64,000 nt of DNA, from positions 62,001 through 126,000 of the forward strand of contig NZ_FNZE01000011.1 of NCBI RefSeq assembly GCF_900109175.1, written 5' to 3'. Source of the stretch: Pseudomonas linyingensis (lineage in GTDB: Bacteria > Pseudomonadota > Gammaproteobacteria > Pseudomonadales > Pseudomonadaceae). The notes beneath the pieces are model-generated. The model did no database searches. It worked only from the letters and a program-made list of their open reading frames with translations, and was not told where the DNA came from. The position numbers and the translations under genes are program-made. Below are positions 52,973-62,114 of the stretch, piece after piece. Each line of letters starts with the position of its first letter. Position 1 is the stretch's first letter.

Positions 52973-53623
52973 ATGTTCGACTTCACCGCCGTCATTCCCC
53001 ACCTGCCGCAGCTGCTGGTCGGTCTGGCCAGCACCCTGCTGGTCTCGCTCAGTGCCATCGCCCTGGGGCTGGTGCTCGGCTGGGCGATCTGCCTGGGCCT
53101 GACCGGCCACCGAGCCTGGCTGCGTCGCGTCTGTGCGGTCTATGTCAGCTTTTTCCGCGGCACGCCGCTGCTGGTGCAGCTGATCCTGGTGTTCTACGCC
53201 CTGCCGGCGGTAGGTATCAGCCTGCCGCCGTTGGCCGCCGCGGTGCTGGCACTGACCCTCAACAGCGCCGCCTTCCAGGGCGAGATCCTGCGCTCGGGAT
53301 TCCAGATGCTGCCCAAGGGGCAACTGGAAGCGGCGCGCGACCTCGGCCTGTCGCCGCTGCAGACCCTGCTGCACGTGCAGATCCCCCAGGTACTGCGCAG
53401 CATGCTGCCGGCGCTGACCAACGAGACCATCGACATCATCAAGAACTCCGCGCTGGTCTCCGCGGTGGCCGTGCACGAACTGATGCGCACCGCGCAGACC
53501 CTCGCCTCCACCACCTACCGCCCGATCGAGTTCTTCGCCGTGGCCGGGCTGCTCTACCTGCTGGTGACCCTGTGCACCGGACGCCTGGGCAGCTGGCTCG
53601 AATCCCGCCTGCGCACCGCCTGA
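52973..53623 (+). CDS. ABC amino-acid-type permease 1 (HisM/GlnP family)
   Basis: This 216-aa protein has five helices and the HisMQ-family motifs F-F-R-G-T-P-L-L-V-Q near residue 59 and the EAA loop E-A-A-R-D-L-G-L-S-P near 121. It pairs with the second permease to form the membrane channel and starts 31 bp after the binding-protein gene. Confidence 0.93.
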   Translation: MFDFTAVIPHLPQLLVGLASTLLVSLSAIALGLVLGWAICLGLTGHRAWLRRVCAVYVSFFRGTPLLVQLILVFYALPAVGISLPPLAAAVLALTLNSAAFQGEILRSGFQMLPKGQLEAARDLGLSPLQTLLHVQIPQVLRSMLPALTNETIDIIKNSALVSAVAVHELMRTAQTLASTTYRPIEFFAVAGLLYLLVTLCTGRLGSWLESRLRTA

Positions 53624-53633
53624 GAGACTGGCC

Positions 53634-54293
53634 ATGATCGACTTCAACCTGCTTGCCGAACACCGCGAGGCAATCCTCGCCGGTGTCTGGATGACCGTGA
53701 AGATGAGTGCCGGCGGAATTTCCCTCGGCCTGCTGCTGGGCCTGGCGCTGCACGGTCTGCGCCAGCTCGGCGGAATCTGGCTGGTGCCGCTGTACCACGC
53801 CTACGTCGCGCTATTTCGCGGCACGCCGCTGCTGGTGCAGCTGTTCCTGGTCTTTTACGGCGGCCCGTACATCGGCCTGGAGTGGAGTGCCGAACGCGTC
53901 GGCCTGGTCGGCCTGGCGCTGTACGGCGCCGCCTACTTCGCCGAGATCTTCCGGGCTGGGCGCGAGGCTATCCCGCGCGGCCAGATCGAGTCCGCGCGCG
54001 ACCTCGGCCTGAGCCCGGGGCAGACCTTCCGCGTGGTGCTCTGGCCGCAAATGCTGGCGCGCTGCCTGGCGCCGCTGGTGGGCCAGACGGTGATCCTGGT
54101 CAAGGAGTCCTCAGTGCTGTCGATCATCACCGTGGCCGAACTGACCAACGTGGCGATGACCATCGCCACCCAGAGCTATTCCATGCTCGAACCCTATGCA
54201 GTGCTGGCCCTGGCCTACTGGGCCATCGCCATTGTCGTGGCCGCCACCGGGGCGCGCCTGGAACGCCACTTCACCCAGTATCAGTGCCGCTGA
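53634..54293 (+). CDS. ABC amino-acid-type permease 2 (HisQ/GlnP family)
   Basis: This 219-aa protein is the second permease: F-R-G-T-P-L-L-V-Q-L near residue 61 and EAA loop E-S-A-R-D-L-G-L-S-P near 120. It starts ten bases after permease 1, indicating a heterodimeric channel. Confidence 0.93.
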   Translation: MIDFNLLAEHREAILAGVWMTVKMSAGGISLGLLLGLALHGLRQLGGIWLVPLYHAYVALFRGTPLLVQLFLVFYGGPYIGLEWSAERVGLVGLALYGAAYFAEIFRAGREAIPRGQIESARDLGLSPGQTFRVVLWPQMLARCLAPLVGQTVILVKESSVLSIITVAELTNVAMTIATQSYSMLEPYAVLALAYWAIAIVVAATGARLERHFTQYQCR

Positions 54294-54303
54294 GGAACCC
54301 GCC

Positions 54304-55101
54304 ATGTCCCAACCCTACGCCATCGAGATCCGCAACTTGCACAAGCACTACGGCGCGCACCATGTCCTCAAGGGCATCGACCTTGATATCCGCCCCGGCG
54401 AGGTCGTCAGCATCATCGGTGGCTCCGGCTCTGGCAAGTCCACCCTGCTGCGCTGCGTCAACTTCCTCGAGGAGTACACCGGCGGAGAAGTTCTGGTGAA
54501 CGGTCGGATGATCGGTTACGGCAGCTCGGTCACCGGCGAACCCTACCGCCTGCCCGAACAGACGATCCGCGAGTCGCTCACCGACGTCTGCATGGTGTTC
54601 CAGCAGTTCAACCTGTGGCCGCACATGAGGGTGCTGGACAACGTCGCCGCGCCGCTGCGCCTGGTCAAGGGCGTGCGCAAGGCCGAAGCCTATGAGCGCG
54701 CCCAAGCACAGCTGGAGCGCGTCGGCATGGGCCACAAAGCCGCCAGCTACCCTGGCCAGCTGTCCGGCGGCCAGCAGCAGCGGGTGGCCATCGCCCGTGC
54801 GCTGACCATGCAGCCGAGCATCATGCTGTTCGACGAACCCACCTCGGCGCTCGACCCGGAACTGGTCGGCGAGGTACTCAACGTCATCCGCGACCTCGCC
54901 CATGCCGGCATGACCCTGGCGATCGTCACCCACGAGATGGGCTTCGCCGCCAGGGTCTCGGACAAGGTGGTCTTCCTCGCCGAGGGCCGCATCGAGGAGC
55001 AGGGCGCTCCCCGTGAACTGTTCAATACGCCGCAGAGCGCGCGCCTGCAGCAGTTCCTAACCTCCTGGAACGAACGTCAGGGCAGCCTGGCCATGGCCTG
55101 A
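54304..55101 (+). CDS. ABC amino-acid-type ATPase (HisP/GlnQ family)
   Basis: This 265-aa ATPase has intact Walker A G-G-S-G-S-G-K-S-T near residue 40, Q-loop F-Q-Q-F-N-L-W near 100, signature L-S-G-G-Q-Q-Q-R near 155 and Walker B I-M-L-F-D-E-P-T-S-A-L-D near 178. It has a 15-residue insertion after Walker A (G-Y-G-S-S-V-T-G-E-P region), as in some polar amino-acid importers. It ends the operon. Confidence 0.94.
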   Translation: MSQPYAIEIRNLHKHYGAHHVLKGIDLDIRPGEVVSIIGGSGSGKSTLLRCVNFLEEYTGGEVLVNGRMIGYGSSVTGEPYRLPEQTIRESLTDVCMVFQQFNLWPHMRVLDNVAAPLRLVKGVRKAEAYERAQAQLERVGMGHKAASYPGQLSGGQQQRVAIARALTMQPSIMLFDEPTSALDPELVGEVLNVIRDLAHAGMTLAIVTHEMGFAARVSDKVVFLAEGRIEEQGAPRELFNTPQSARLQQFLTSWNERQGSLAMA

Positions 55102-55221
55102 CCCAGGCTGCCTGACCCGAGCTCCACAACCCCGACCTTGCCTCCTGCGCCAGCGGCGCGGGCGGGTTCCGTGCGACCATACGCCACCCGACACACGGGC
55201 TCCGCGCCCTCTGGATAGACC

Positions 55222-56169
55222 ATGAAACAAGGTGTTTTCTACGGCAGCCTGGCCGGCGCCGCCTGGGGGCTGGTGTTCCTCTCCCCGGCGCTGCTCGCAG
55301 ACTTCTCGCCGCTGCTGCTCAGCTGCGGGCGCTTCCTCATGTACGGCGTCATCGCCCTGCTGATCGGCCTGCCGCTGGCGCGCGGTCTGCTGCGCAAGCT
55401 CAGCCTGGCGGACTTGCTGGCGCTCACCCGCCTGTCGCTGACCGGCAATATCGTTTACTTCGTCCTGCTGGCCGCCGCTGTGCAGCGGGTCGGCATCGCG
55501 GCGACCTCGCTGGTGATCGGTGTGCTCCCGCTGACCATCACCCTGCTCGGGCGCAACGAGGCCGACGCCCCTGCCCTGCGCCGGCTGCTCTGGCCGCTGC
55601 TGGCGGTGCTGGTCGGCATCGTCTGCATCAACCTGGAGGCGCTGCTGGGTGGCAGCGGGCAGAGCCAGCCTCTGGACGAGCGGGTGCAGGGCATGGTCTA
55701 CGCAGTGCTGGCGCTGGCCTGCTGGAGCTGTTTCGCCACCGACAATGCACGCTGCCTGAAGCGCCAGACCCACTTCAACAGCAACGAATGGTCGCTGCTG
55801 AGCGGTGTGATCACCGGCCTGCTGGCCGGCGGCATCTGGCTGGTAGCCGAGCTGCTCGGCCTCGCTGCGGTGCAGGTGGAGCTGCCTGCCGAGCGCTGGC
55901 AGGCCTTCTGGCTGCTCAACCTGGGGCTGGCCGTGATCGCCTCCTGGCTGGGCTACACCTTCTGGAACGCCAGCACCCGCCGCCTGCCGCTGACCCTGTC
56001 GGGGCAGATGATCGTCTTCGAGACCCTATTCGCACTGGTCTATGGCTTCGTCTACCTGCAGCGCCTGCCCACCCTGCTGGAGGCCGGCGCCATCGTCCTG
56101 CTGCTAGGCGGCGTGTGCGCCTCGGTGGCGCGGCACAGCCAGCCGGCCGCCACGGCCCCAGCCAGCTGA
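55222..56169 (+). CDS. EamA/DMT-family transporter
   Basis: This 315-aa protein has ten predicted helices in two EamA repeats. The second repeat ends L-E-A-G-A-I-V-L-L-L-G-G-V. It lies 120 bp after the ABC operon on the same strand and is followed by a strong terminator. Family members export metabolites and amino acids; the substrate here is unknown, although export or uptake of a nitrogen compound fits the surroundings. Confidence 0.85.
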   Translation: MKQGVFYGSLAGAAWGLVFLSPALLADFSPLLLSCGRFLMYGVIALLIGLPLARGLLRKLSLADLLALTRLSLTGNIVYFVLLAAAVQRVGIAATSLVIGVLPLTITLLGRNEADAPALRRLLWPLLAVLVGIVCINLEALLGGSGQSQPLDERVQGMVYAVLALACWSCFATDNARCLKRQTHFNSNEWSLLSGVITGLLAGGIWLVAELLGLAAVQVELPAERWQAFWLLNLGLAVIASWLGYTFWNASTRRLPLTLSGQMIVFETLFALVYGFVYLQRLPTLLEAGAIVLLLGGVCASVARHSQPAATAPAS

Positions 56170-56185
56170 CGCCCGCCCTGCAAGA

Positions 56186-56223
56186 CGCAAAGGCCGGTTT
56201 GGATTCCCAAGCCGGCCTTTGCG
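56186..56223. terminator. bidirectional terminator between the DMT gene and ureG
   Basis: CGCAAAGGCCGG (56186-56197) pairs with CCGGCCTTTGCG (56212-56223), a perfect 12-bp stem, followed by TTT. It serves both convergent transcripts. Confidence 0.88.
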
Positions 56224-56241
56224 TTTCCGCACAGTGGCGGC

Positions 56242-56868
56242 TCAGGATCGCGCCGCATCCAGCATGCCGCGCTCGACGATGAAGTCGATCAGCGTCTGCA
56301 GACCGTGGCCGGTCTTCAGGTTGCTGAAGGTCCACGGGCGCTCAGGGCGCATGCGGTTGGTGTCGCGCTCCATCACTTCCAGCGAGGCGCCGACGTAGGG
56401 CGCCAGGTCGATCTTGTTGATCACCAGAAAGTCCGACTTGGTGATGCCTGGGCCGCCCTTGCGCGGGATCTTCTCGCCCTCGGCCACGTCGATGACGTAG
56501 ACGGTCAGATCGGCCAGCTCCGGGCTGAAGGTGGCGGACAGGTTGTCGCCGCCGCTCTCCACGAAGATCACCTCGAGGTTGCCGAACTTGCGTGCCAGCT
56601 CCTCCACCGCCGCCAGGTTCATCGAGGCGTCCTCGCGTATCGCGGTATGCGGGCATCCGCCGGTTTCCACGCCGACGATGCGCTCGGGCTCCAGGGCGCC
56701 GGCCTCGGTGAGGATGCGCTGGTCTTCCTTGGTGTAGATGTCGTTGGTCACCACGGCGATCTGGTAGCGGTCGCGCATGGCCTTGCATAGGGCTTCCAGC
56801 AGCGCGGTCTTGCCGGAGCCGACCGGGCCGCCGACACCGACGCGCAGGGGTTGCTTGTAGTCTTGCAT
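56242..56868 (-). CDS. ureG: urease accessory GTPase UreG
   Basis: This 208-aa SIMIBI-class GTPase has P-loop G-G-P-V-G-S-G-K-T at residues 13-21, the Ni-binding C-P-H motif in [11 protein letters not shown] near 70, and N-K-I-D near 150. It delivers nickel to apo-urease with UreE, UreF and UreD. Last gene of the urease operon. Confidence 0.97.
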   Translation of the reverse strand: MQDYKQPLRVGVGGPVGSGKTALLEALCKAMRDRYQIAVVTNDIYTKEDQRILTEAGALEPERIVGVETGGCPHTAIREDASMNLAAVEELARKFGNLEVIFVESGGDNLSATFSPELADLTVYVIDVAEGEKIPRKGGPGITKSDFLVINKIDLAPYVGASLEVMERDTNRMRPERPWTFSNLKTGHGLQTLIDFIVERGMLDAARS

Positions 56869-56880
56869 GGGGGGGTTTCC

Positions 56881-57570
56881 TCAGGAGCGGAACAGTCGGG
56901 AATACTGGGTTTCGTGGCAGGCAGAGGCGATGGCCTGCAGTGGCAGGCCGGCGCCGATATCGTCGTCTTCGACGGCCAGGGCGCGTTCGAGCGCGGCCGG
57001 CAGCTCGACGGACAGCTCGGCCAGCAGGCTCTGCGCGGCTTGCTGGCCGAAGGGCACCAGCTTGACCCCGGCCATCACCGCGCCCTCCAGCCAGCTCCAG
57101 GCGTAGCCGAGCGCTAGCGAGCGCAGCGGGATCTGCCAGTGCACGGCGAGCCAGGCCATGCCGCCAAGCTGGGTCAGGGCGATGCTGTCCTGCCAGTCCG
57201 GGTGCTGGCCGAGCTGCCAGCCGCCCAGCAGGCGGGCGAAGGCCTGGCCGCGCTGACGCTCCTCGAGGCGCAGCTCGCGGGTCTCGCGGCTGGCCAAGAG
57301 CAGCCGGCTCCAGCGGCGGAAGGCTTCGGCGTCTCCGGCTTCGCTGGCGCGATACAGGCGGGCCAGCAACGGCCAGTCGAGGTGGACCAGGGTCTCCTCG
57401 ATCTGCGCGCGCTGCCAGGCGGCGAAGCCCTCGGCGCCGCGCAGCCAGCCGGCCTCCACCGCCCACTCCAGGCCCTGCGAGTAGGTGTAGCCACCCACCG
57501 GCAGGCTGGAGCTGGAAAGCTGCAGCAGGCGCAGCAGTTGCAGGTCGGCGTGCATCGCCGGCACCGTCAC
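56881..57570 (-). CDS. ureF: urease accessory protein UreF
   Basis: This 229-aa all-helical protein has the family's [13 protein letters not shown] near residue 24. The GTG start 57570 overlaps the previous stop (GTGA), arguing for coupling; an ATG five codons in is possible. UreF with UreD gates GTPase activity and nickel passage. Confidence 0.93.
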   Translation of the reverse strand: MTVPAMHADLQLLRLLQLSSSSLPVGGYTYSQGLEWAVEAGWLRGAEGFAAWQRAQIEETLVHLDWPLLARLYRASEAGDAEAFRRWSRLLLASRETRELRLEERQRGQAFARLLGGWQLGQHPDWQDSIALTQLGGMAWLAVHWQIPLRSLALGYAWSWLEGAVMAGVKLVPFGQQAAQSLLAELSVELPAALERALAVEDDDIGAGLPLQAIASACHETQYSRLFRS

Positions 57571-57749
57571 CAGCGCGGGCGCAGCCAGTAGGCCAGGCCG
57601 GCCACCAGCACGATGGCGATGCCCATGACCATCTGGTCGGTGCCGAGCAGGTGGTGCAGGATACCGTGCTCGCTGGTATGGGCGTGGCCGACATGGGCGA
57701 AGGCCGGCAGGCTGGACAGCATCAGGGCAAGGCTCAGGATCTTCTTCAT
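57567..57749 (-). CDS. 60-aa HupE/UreJ-like periplasmic-membrane peptide in the urease operon
   Basis: The peptide has a signal peptide (K-K-I-L-S-L-A ... A-F-A), a His-rich segment [18 protein letters not shown], then one membrane helix (about residues 39-55) and a basic end. It resembles only the first part of HupE/UreJ nickel permeases (normally about 190 aa). CCGGAG precedes ATG 57749, and its stop overlaps the ureF start, so it is a real operon member. A nickel-binding role is inferred. Confidence 0.75.
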   Translation of the reverse strand: MKKILSLALMLSSLPAFAHVGHAHTSEHGILHHLLGTDQMVMGIAIVLVAGLAYWLRPRW

Positions 57750-57771
57750 GGGGTTTATCTCCGGAGTGAAT

Positions 57772-58263
57772 TCAGTGGGCGTGCTGGCCGGGCGCACGCA
57801 CGAAGGGATGCGCGTCGAGGCTGTGGGAATGGGAGTGGCCGCCGCTCTGGTAGGCGCCGGCTTCCGGCTCGAAAGGAGCCTGTTCGAGCTGCACTTCGAG
57901 GCCGAAGCCGCGCAGCATGTCGTCGAGCACATGATCGTGCTGGTAGCGCACGAAGCCGGCGCCGATCTGCAGCGGCACGTGGCGGTTGCCCAGGTGGTAG
58001 CAGGCGCGGGCCAGTTGCAGCGGATCGCTGCAGTGCATGGTGGACACCGTCTCGGCGGCGGCGATCACCTGCACCACTTCGCCGCCCTCGTCGTCACCGA
58101 GCAGTTCGCCGCCGCGTAGCAGCTGGCCGCGTTCGAGGAACAGGCCGGCGTCGCGGCCGTCGTCGAGGGTGACGCGCAGCCGGCTCTTGATCCGGCTGTC
58201 GATGGGCAGGGTCACGCTGGCGGTCGGGGTGCCTGTGCTCAGGCGTCGGGTCAGTCGGATCAT
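57772..58263 (-). CDS. ureE: urease nickel chaperone UreE
   Basis: This 163-aa protein has the N-terminal peptide-binding domain (D-S-R-I-K-S-R-L-R-V) and the metal-binding C-terminal domain with the conserved His in Y-Q-H-D-H-V-L-D-D near residue 110. It ends in a His-rich tail (G-H-S-H-S-H-S and further His residues). It hands nickel to UreG. Start 58263 is chosen by the usual M-I-x-L-T-R-R beginning; an ATG two codons upstream is possible. Confidence 0.95.
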   Translation of the reverse strand: MIRLTRRLSTGTPTASVTLPIDSRIKSRLRVTLDDGRDAGLFLERGQLLRGGELLGDDEGGEVVQVIAAAETVSTMHCSDPLQLARACYHLGNRHVPLQIGAGFVRYQHDHVLDDMLRGFGLEVQLEQAPFEPEAGAYQSGGHSHSHSLDAHPFVRAPGQHAH

Positions 58264-58289
58264 GGTCATCCCGGATCAGAAAAGGGTTC

Positions 58290-59989
<1,700 letters not shown>

Positions 59990-59993
<4 letters not shown>

Positions 59994-60307
59994 GCCTTGC
60001 CCTCCAGTTTGCCCATCACCGCGCCACGAAAGCCCCACACCTCGCGCCTGCCGGCCAGCGCCACCAGGGTGACGGTACGCGCCTGACCCGGCTCGAAGCG
60101 CACGGCGGTGCCGGCGGCGATGTCGAGGCGGAAGCCACGAGCCTGCTCACGCTCGAACACCAACGCCGGGTTGACCTCGTAGAAGTGGTAGTGCGAGCCG
60201 ACCTGCACCGGCCGGTCGCCGTGGTTGGCCACGGTCAGCGTCACCCGCTCGCGGCCCGCGTTCAGCTCGATGTCGCCGGCGGCGACCTGGGTTTCTCCGG
60301 GAATCAT
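59990..60307 (-). CDS. ureB: urease beta subunit
   Basis: This 105-aa subunit begins I-P-G-E-T and contains [11 protein letters not shown] and T-A-V-R-F-E-P-G, as in all UreB proteins. It overlaps ureC by four bases. It helps shape the active-site entrance in the (UreABC)3 complex. Confidence 0.97.
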
Positions 60308-60321
60308 GACTTCGCTCCGCC

Positions 60322-60624
60322 TCAGATGATCGGGTTGTGCACGGTCACCAGCTTGGTGCCGTCGGGAAAGGTCGCCTCAACCTGCACGTCGGGGATCATC
60401 TCCGCCACGCCGTCCATGACCTGCTCGCGGCTGAGCACCTGGCGGCCCGCCTCCATCAGTTCTGCCACCGTGCGCCCGTCGCGGGCGCCCTCCAGCACCG
60501 CGGCGCTGATCAGCGCGACGGCTTCCGGGTAGTTGAGCTGCAGGCCGCGGGCCAGGCGGCGCTCGGCCAGCAGCGCGGCGGTGAACAGCAGCAGCTTGTC
60601 TTTCTCTCTCGGGGTCAGCTCCAT
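60322..60624 (-). CDS. ureA: urease gamma subunit
   Basis: This 100-aa subunit begins [11 protein letters not shown] and carries L-N-Y-P-E-A-V-A near residue 30 and [14 protein letters not shown] at the end, all standard for UreA. It has a GAGAGA-type ribosome site and is nine bases after ureD. Confidence 0.98.
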   Translation of the reverse strand: MELTPREKDKLLLFTAALLAERRLARGLQLNYPEAVALISAAVLEGARDGRTVAELMEAGRQVLSREQVMDGVAEMIPDVQVEATFPDGTKLVTVHNPII

Positions 60625-60633
60625 GGCTCTCTC

Positions 60634-61452
60634 TCAGGTGGCCCAGATGCGCGGCGGGCACGGCGCCAGGCCGACTACGGCCGGGCGCAGCGCGTGCCAC
60701 AGCCGCTGCAGGGTGGATTGCAGACGCTGGTTGTCGTCATCAAGCAGACGGACCACCAGCAGGGAGTCCAGCAGGGTCGCGCCGGCTGGGACGGGAAGCG
60801 GGTCGAGAATGGCGCGCGCCAGTTCGAGCAGGGACTCGTCGGCCGGCGCGGCGCAGAAGGTGGCGACCAGCGGGTAGCCGGCCAGCTTGCTCAGGCGCCC
60901 GTCCGAGATGCGCAGGCGCTCGTGCAGCAGAGGTTCGCCGGCCAGATCGAGCTGCAGGCGGCTGTCCAGCGCGCCGTGCTCGAAGCGCTCGCCCATCACC
61001 GGGCGGCCCAGGCACAGGCTTTCCCAGGCCAGCAGGCGCGCGCCGGGTGCCAGGTCGAAGCGGCTTTCCAGCGCCACGCGGGCGCCGGGGAAGAATATGC
61101 TGTCCTGCGGCAGCCACTCCAGCACGCTGTCCTCGGCGAGGCGGAAGCGTTGCACCAGCCGTGAGGTGGGGCCGGCGCTGCGGTAGAACTTGGTGGCACC
61201 GGGCATGGTCAGCAGCGCGTGGCTGCCGGGCTCCAGGGCGATGTCCAGGGCCAGCCGGTCGCCGCCGACCACCCCGCCGGGCGGGTGCAGCAGGTAGATG
61301 TGACAGGGCGCGCCTTCCGGATAGAACGGCCGCTGCACGGTCAGCGGGCCGTGGTGGCGGCGCCCGGCCAGCACGGTGCGCGGGCCGCGGCGTTCGAAGC
61401 GCAGCGCCAGCTCGGCGCGCCAGCCGGCATCAGGGTCGAGAATCGCCTGCAT
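60634..61452 (-). CDS. ureD: urease accessory protein UreD
   Basis: This 272-aa protein has family motifs Q-R-P-F-Y-P-E near residue 41, H-P-P-G-G-V-V-G-G-D near 55, T-M-P-G-A-T-K-F-Y-R-S near 82 and W-L-P-Q-D-S-I-F-F near 110. It is the scaffold that binds apo-urease and forms the nickel tunnel with UreF. ATG 61452 overlaps the stop of the response-regulator gene (TGATG), tying urease expression to the two-component genes. Confidence 0.95.
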   Translation of the reverse strand: MQAILDPDAGWRAELALRFERRGPRTVLAGRRHHGPLTVQRPFYPEGAPCHIYLLHPPGGVVGGDRLALDIALEPGSHALLTMPGATKFYRSAGPTSRLVQRFRLAEDSVLEWLPQDSIFFPGARVALESRFDLAPGARLLAWESLCLGRPVMGERFEHGALDSRLQLDLAGEPLLHERLRISDGRLSKLAGYPLVATFCAAPADESLLELARAILDPLPVPAGATLLDSLLVVRLLDDDNQRLQSTLQRLWHALRPAVVGLAPCPPRIWAT

Positions 61453-62114
61453 CAGCGTGCCACTCCCATGGCAATGGCCAGCGCCGCGGCGGCAGTGCGG
61501 GTTTCCACGCCGAGCTTCACGTAGACGTGCTCCAGATGCTTGTTCACCGTGCGCGGGCTGAGGCCGAGGATCTCGCCGATGTCGCGGTTGGTCTTGCCGC
61601 AGGCCACCCACTCCAGCACCTCCACCTCGCGCCCGGTGAGCTGGTAGCGGTGGGCCAGCGCGGCGCGCACCTCCTCGGCATCCGGCGCCTGCTGCGCGGC
61701 CTCGCGGGCCTCGCGCAGCGCGCGGGCGGTGCGCAAGTGCGAGGCGACGCGGGCCAGCACCTGCTCGGGGTGGATCGGCTTGGTCACGTAGTCGACGCCA
61801 CCGGCGGCGAAGCCCTCCAGCACGTGCTCGCTCTCGGTCAGCGCGGTCATGAACAGCACCGGCACGTCCTCGAACTCGGCGCGGGCCTTAATCCGCCGGC
61901 AGGTCTCGAAGCCGTCGATGCCTGGCATCAGCGCATCGAGCAGGACGATGTCGGGCTTGAGGCGCTGCATGCGCTCCAGCGCGGTGGCGCCGTCGAGGGC
62001 CACCAGCACCATGTGGCCGGCCTGCTCTAGGGCGTCGGAGAGCAGCGCCAGATTGTCCGGCAGGTCGTCGACGATCAGCACGATGCCCTGATCGGCACGC
62101 TCGACAAGATTCAT
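61452..62114 (-). CDS. LuxR-type response regulator linked to urease
   Basis: This 220-aa protein has a receiver domain (D-D near residue 16, phospho-acceptor Asp in L-L-D-A-L-M-P-G near 59, Lys in T-K-P-I near 111) and a C-terminal LuxR helix-turn-helix (L-T-G-R-E-V-E-V-L ... G-L-S-P-R-T-V-N-K-H-L). Its start overlaps the kinase stop (ATGA) and its stop overlaps ureD. It presumably activates urease or urea-uptake genes. Confidence 0.93.
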   Translation of the reverse strand: MNLVERADQGIVLIVDDLPDNLALLSDALEQAGHMVLVALDGATALERMQRLKPDIVLLDALMPGIDGFETCRRIKARAEFEDVPVLFMTALTESEHVLEGFAAGGVDYVTKPIHPEQVLARVASHLRTARALREAREAAQQAPDAEEVRAALAHRYQLTGREVEVLEWVACGKTNRDIGEILGLSPRTVNKHLEHVYVKLGVETRTAAAALAIAMGVAR

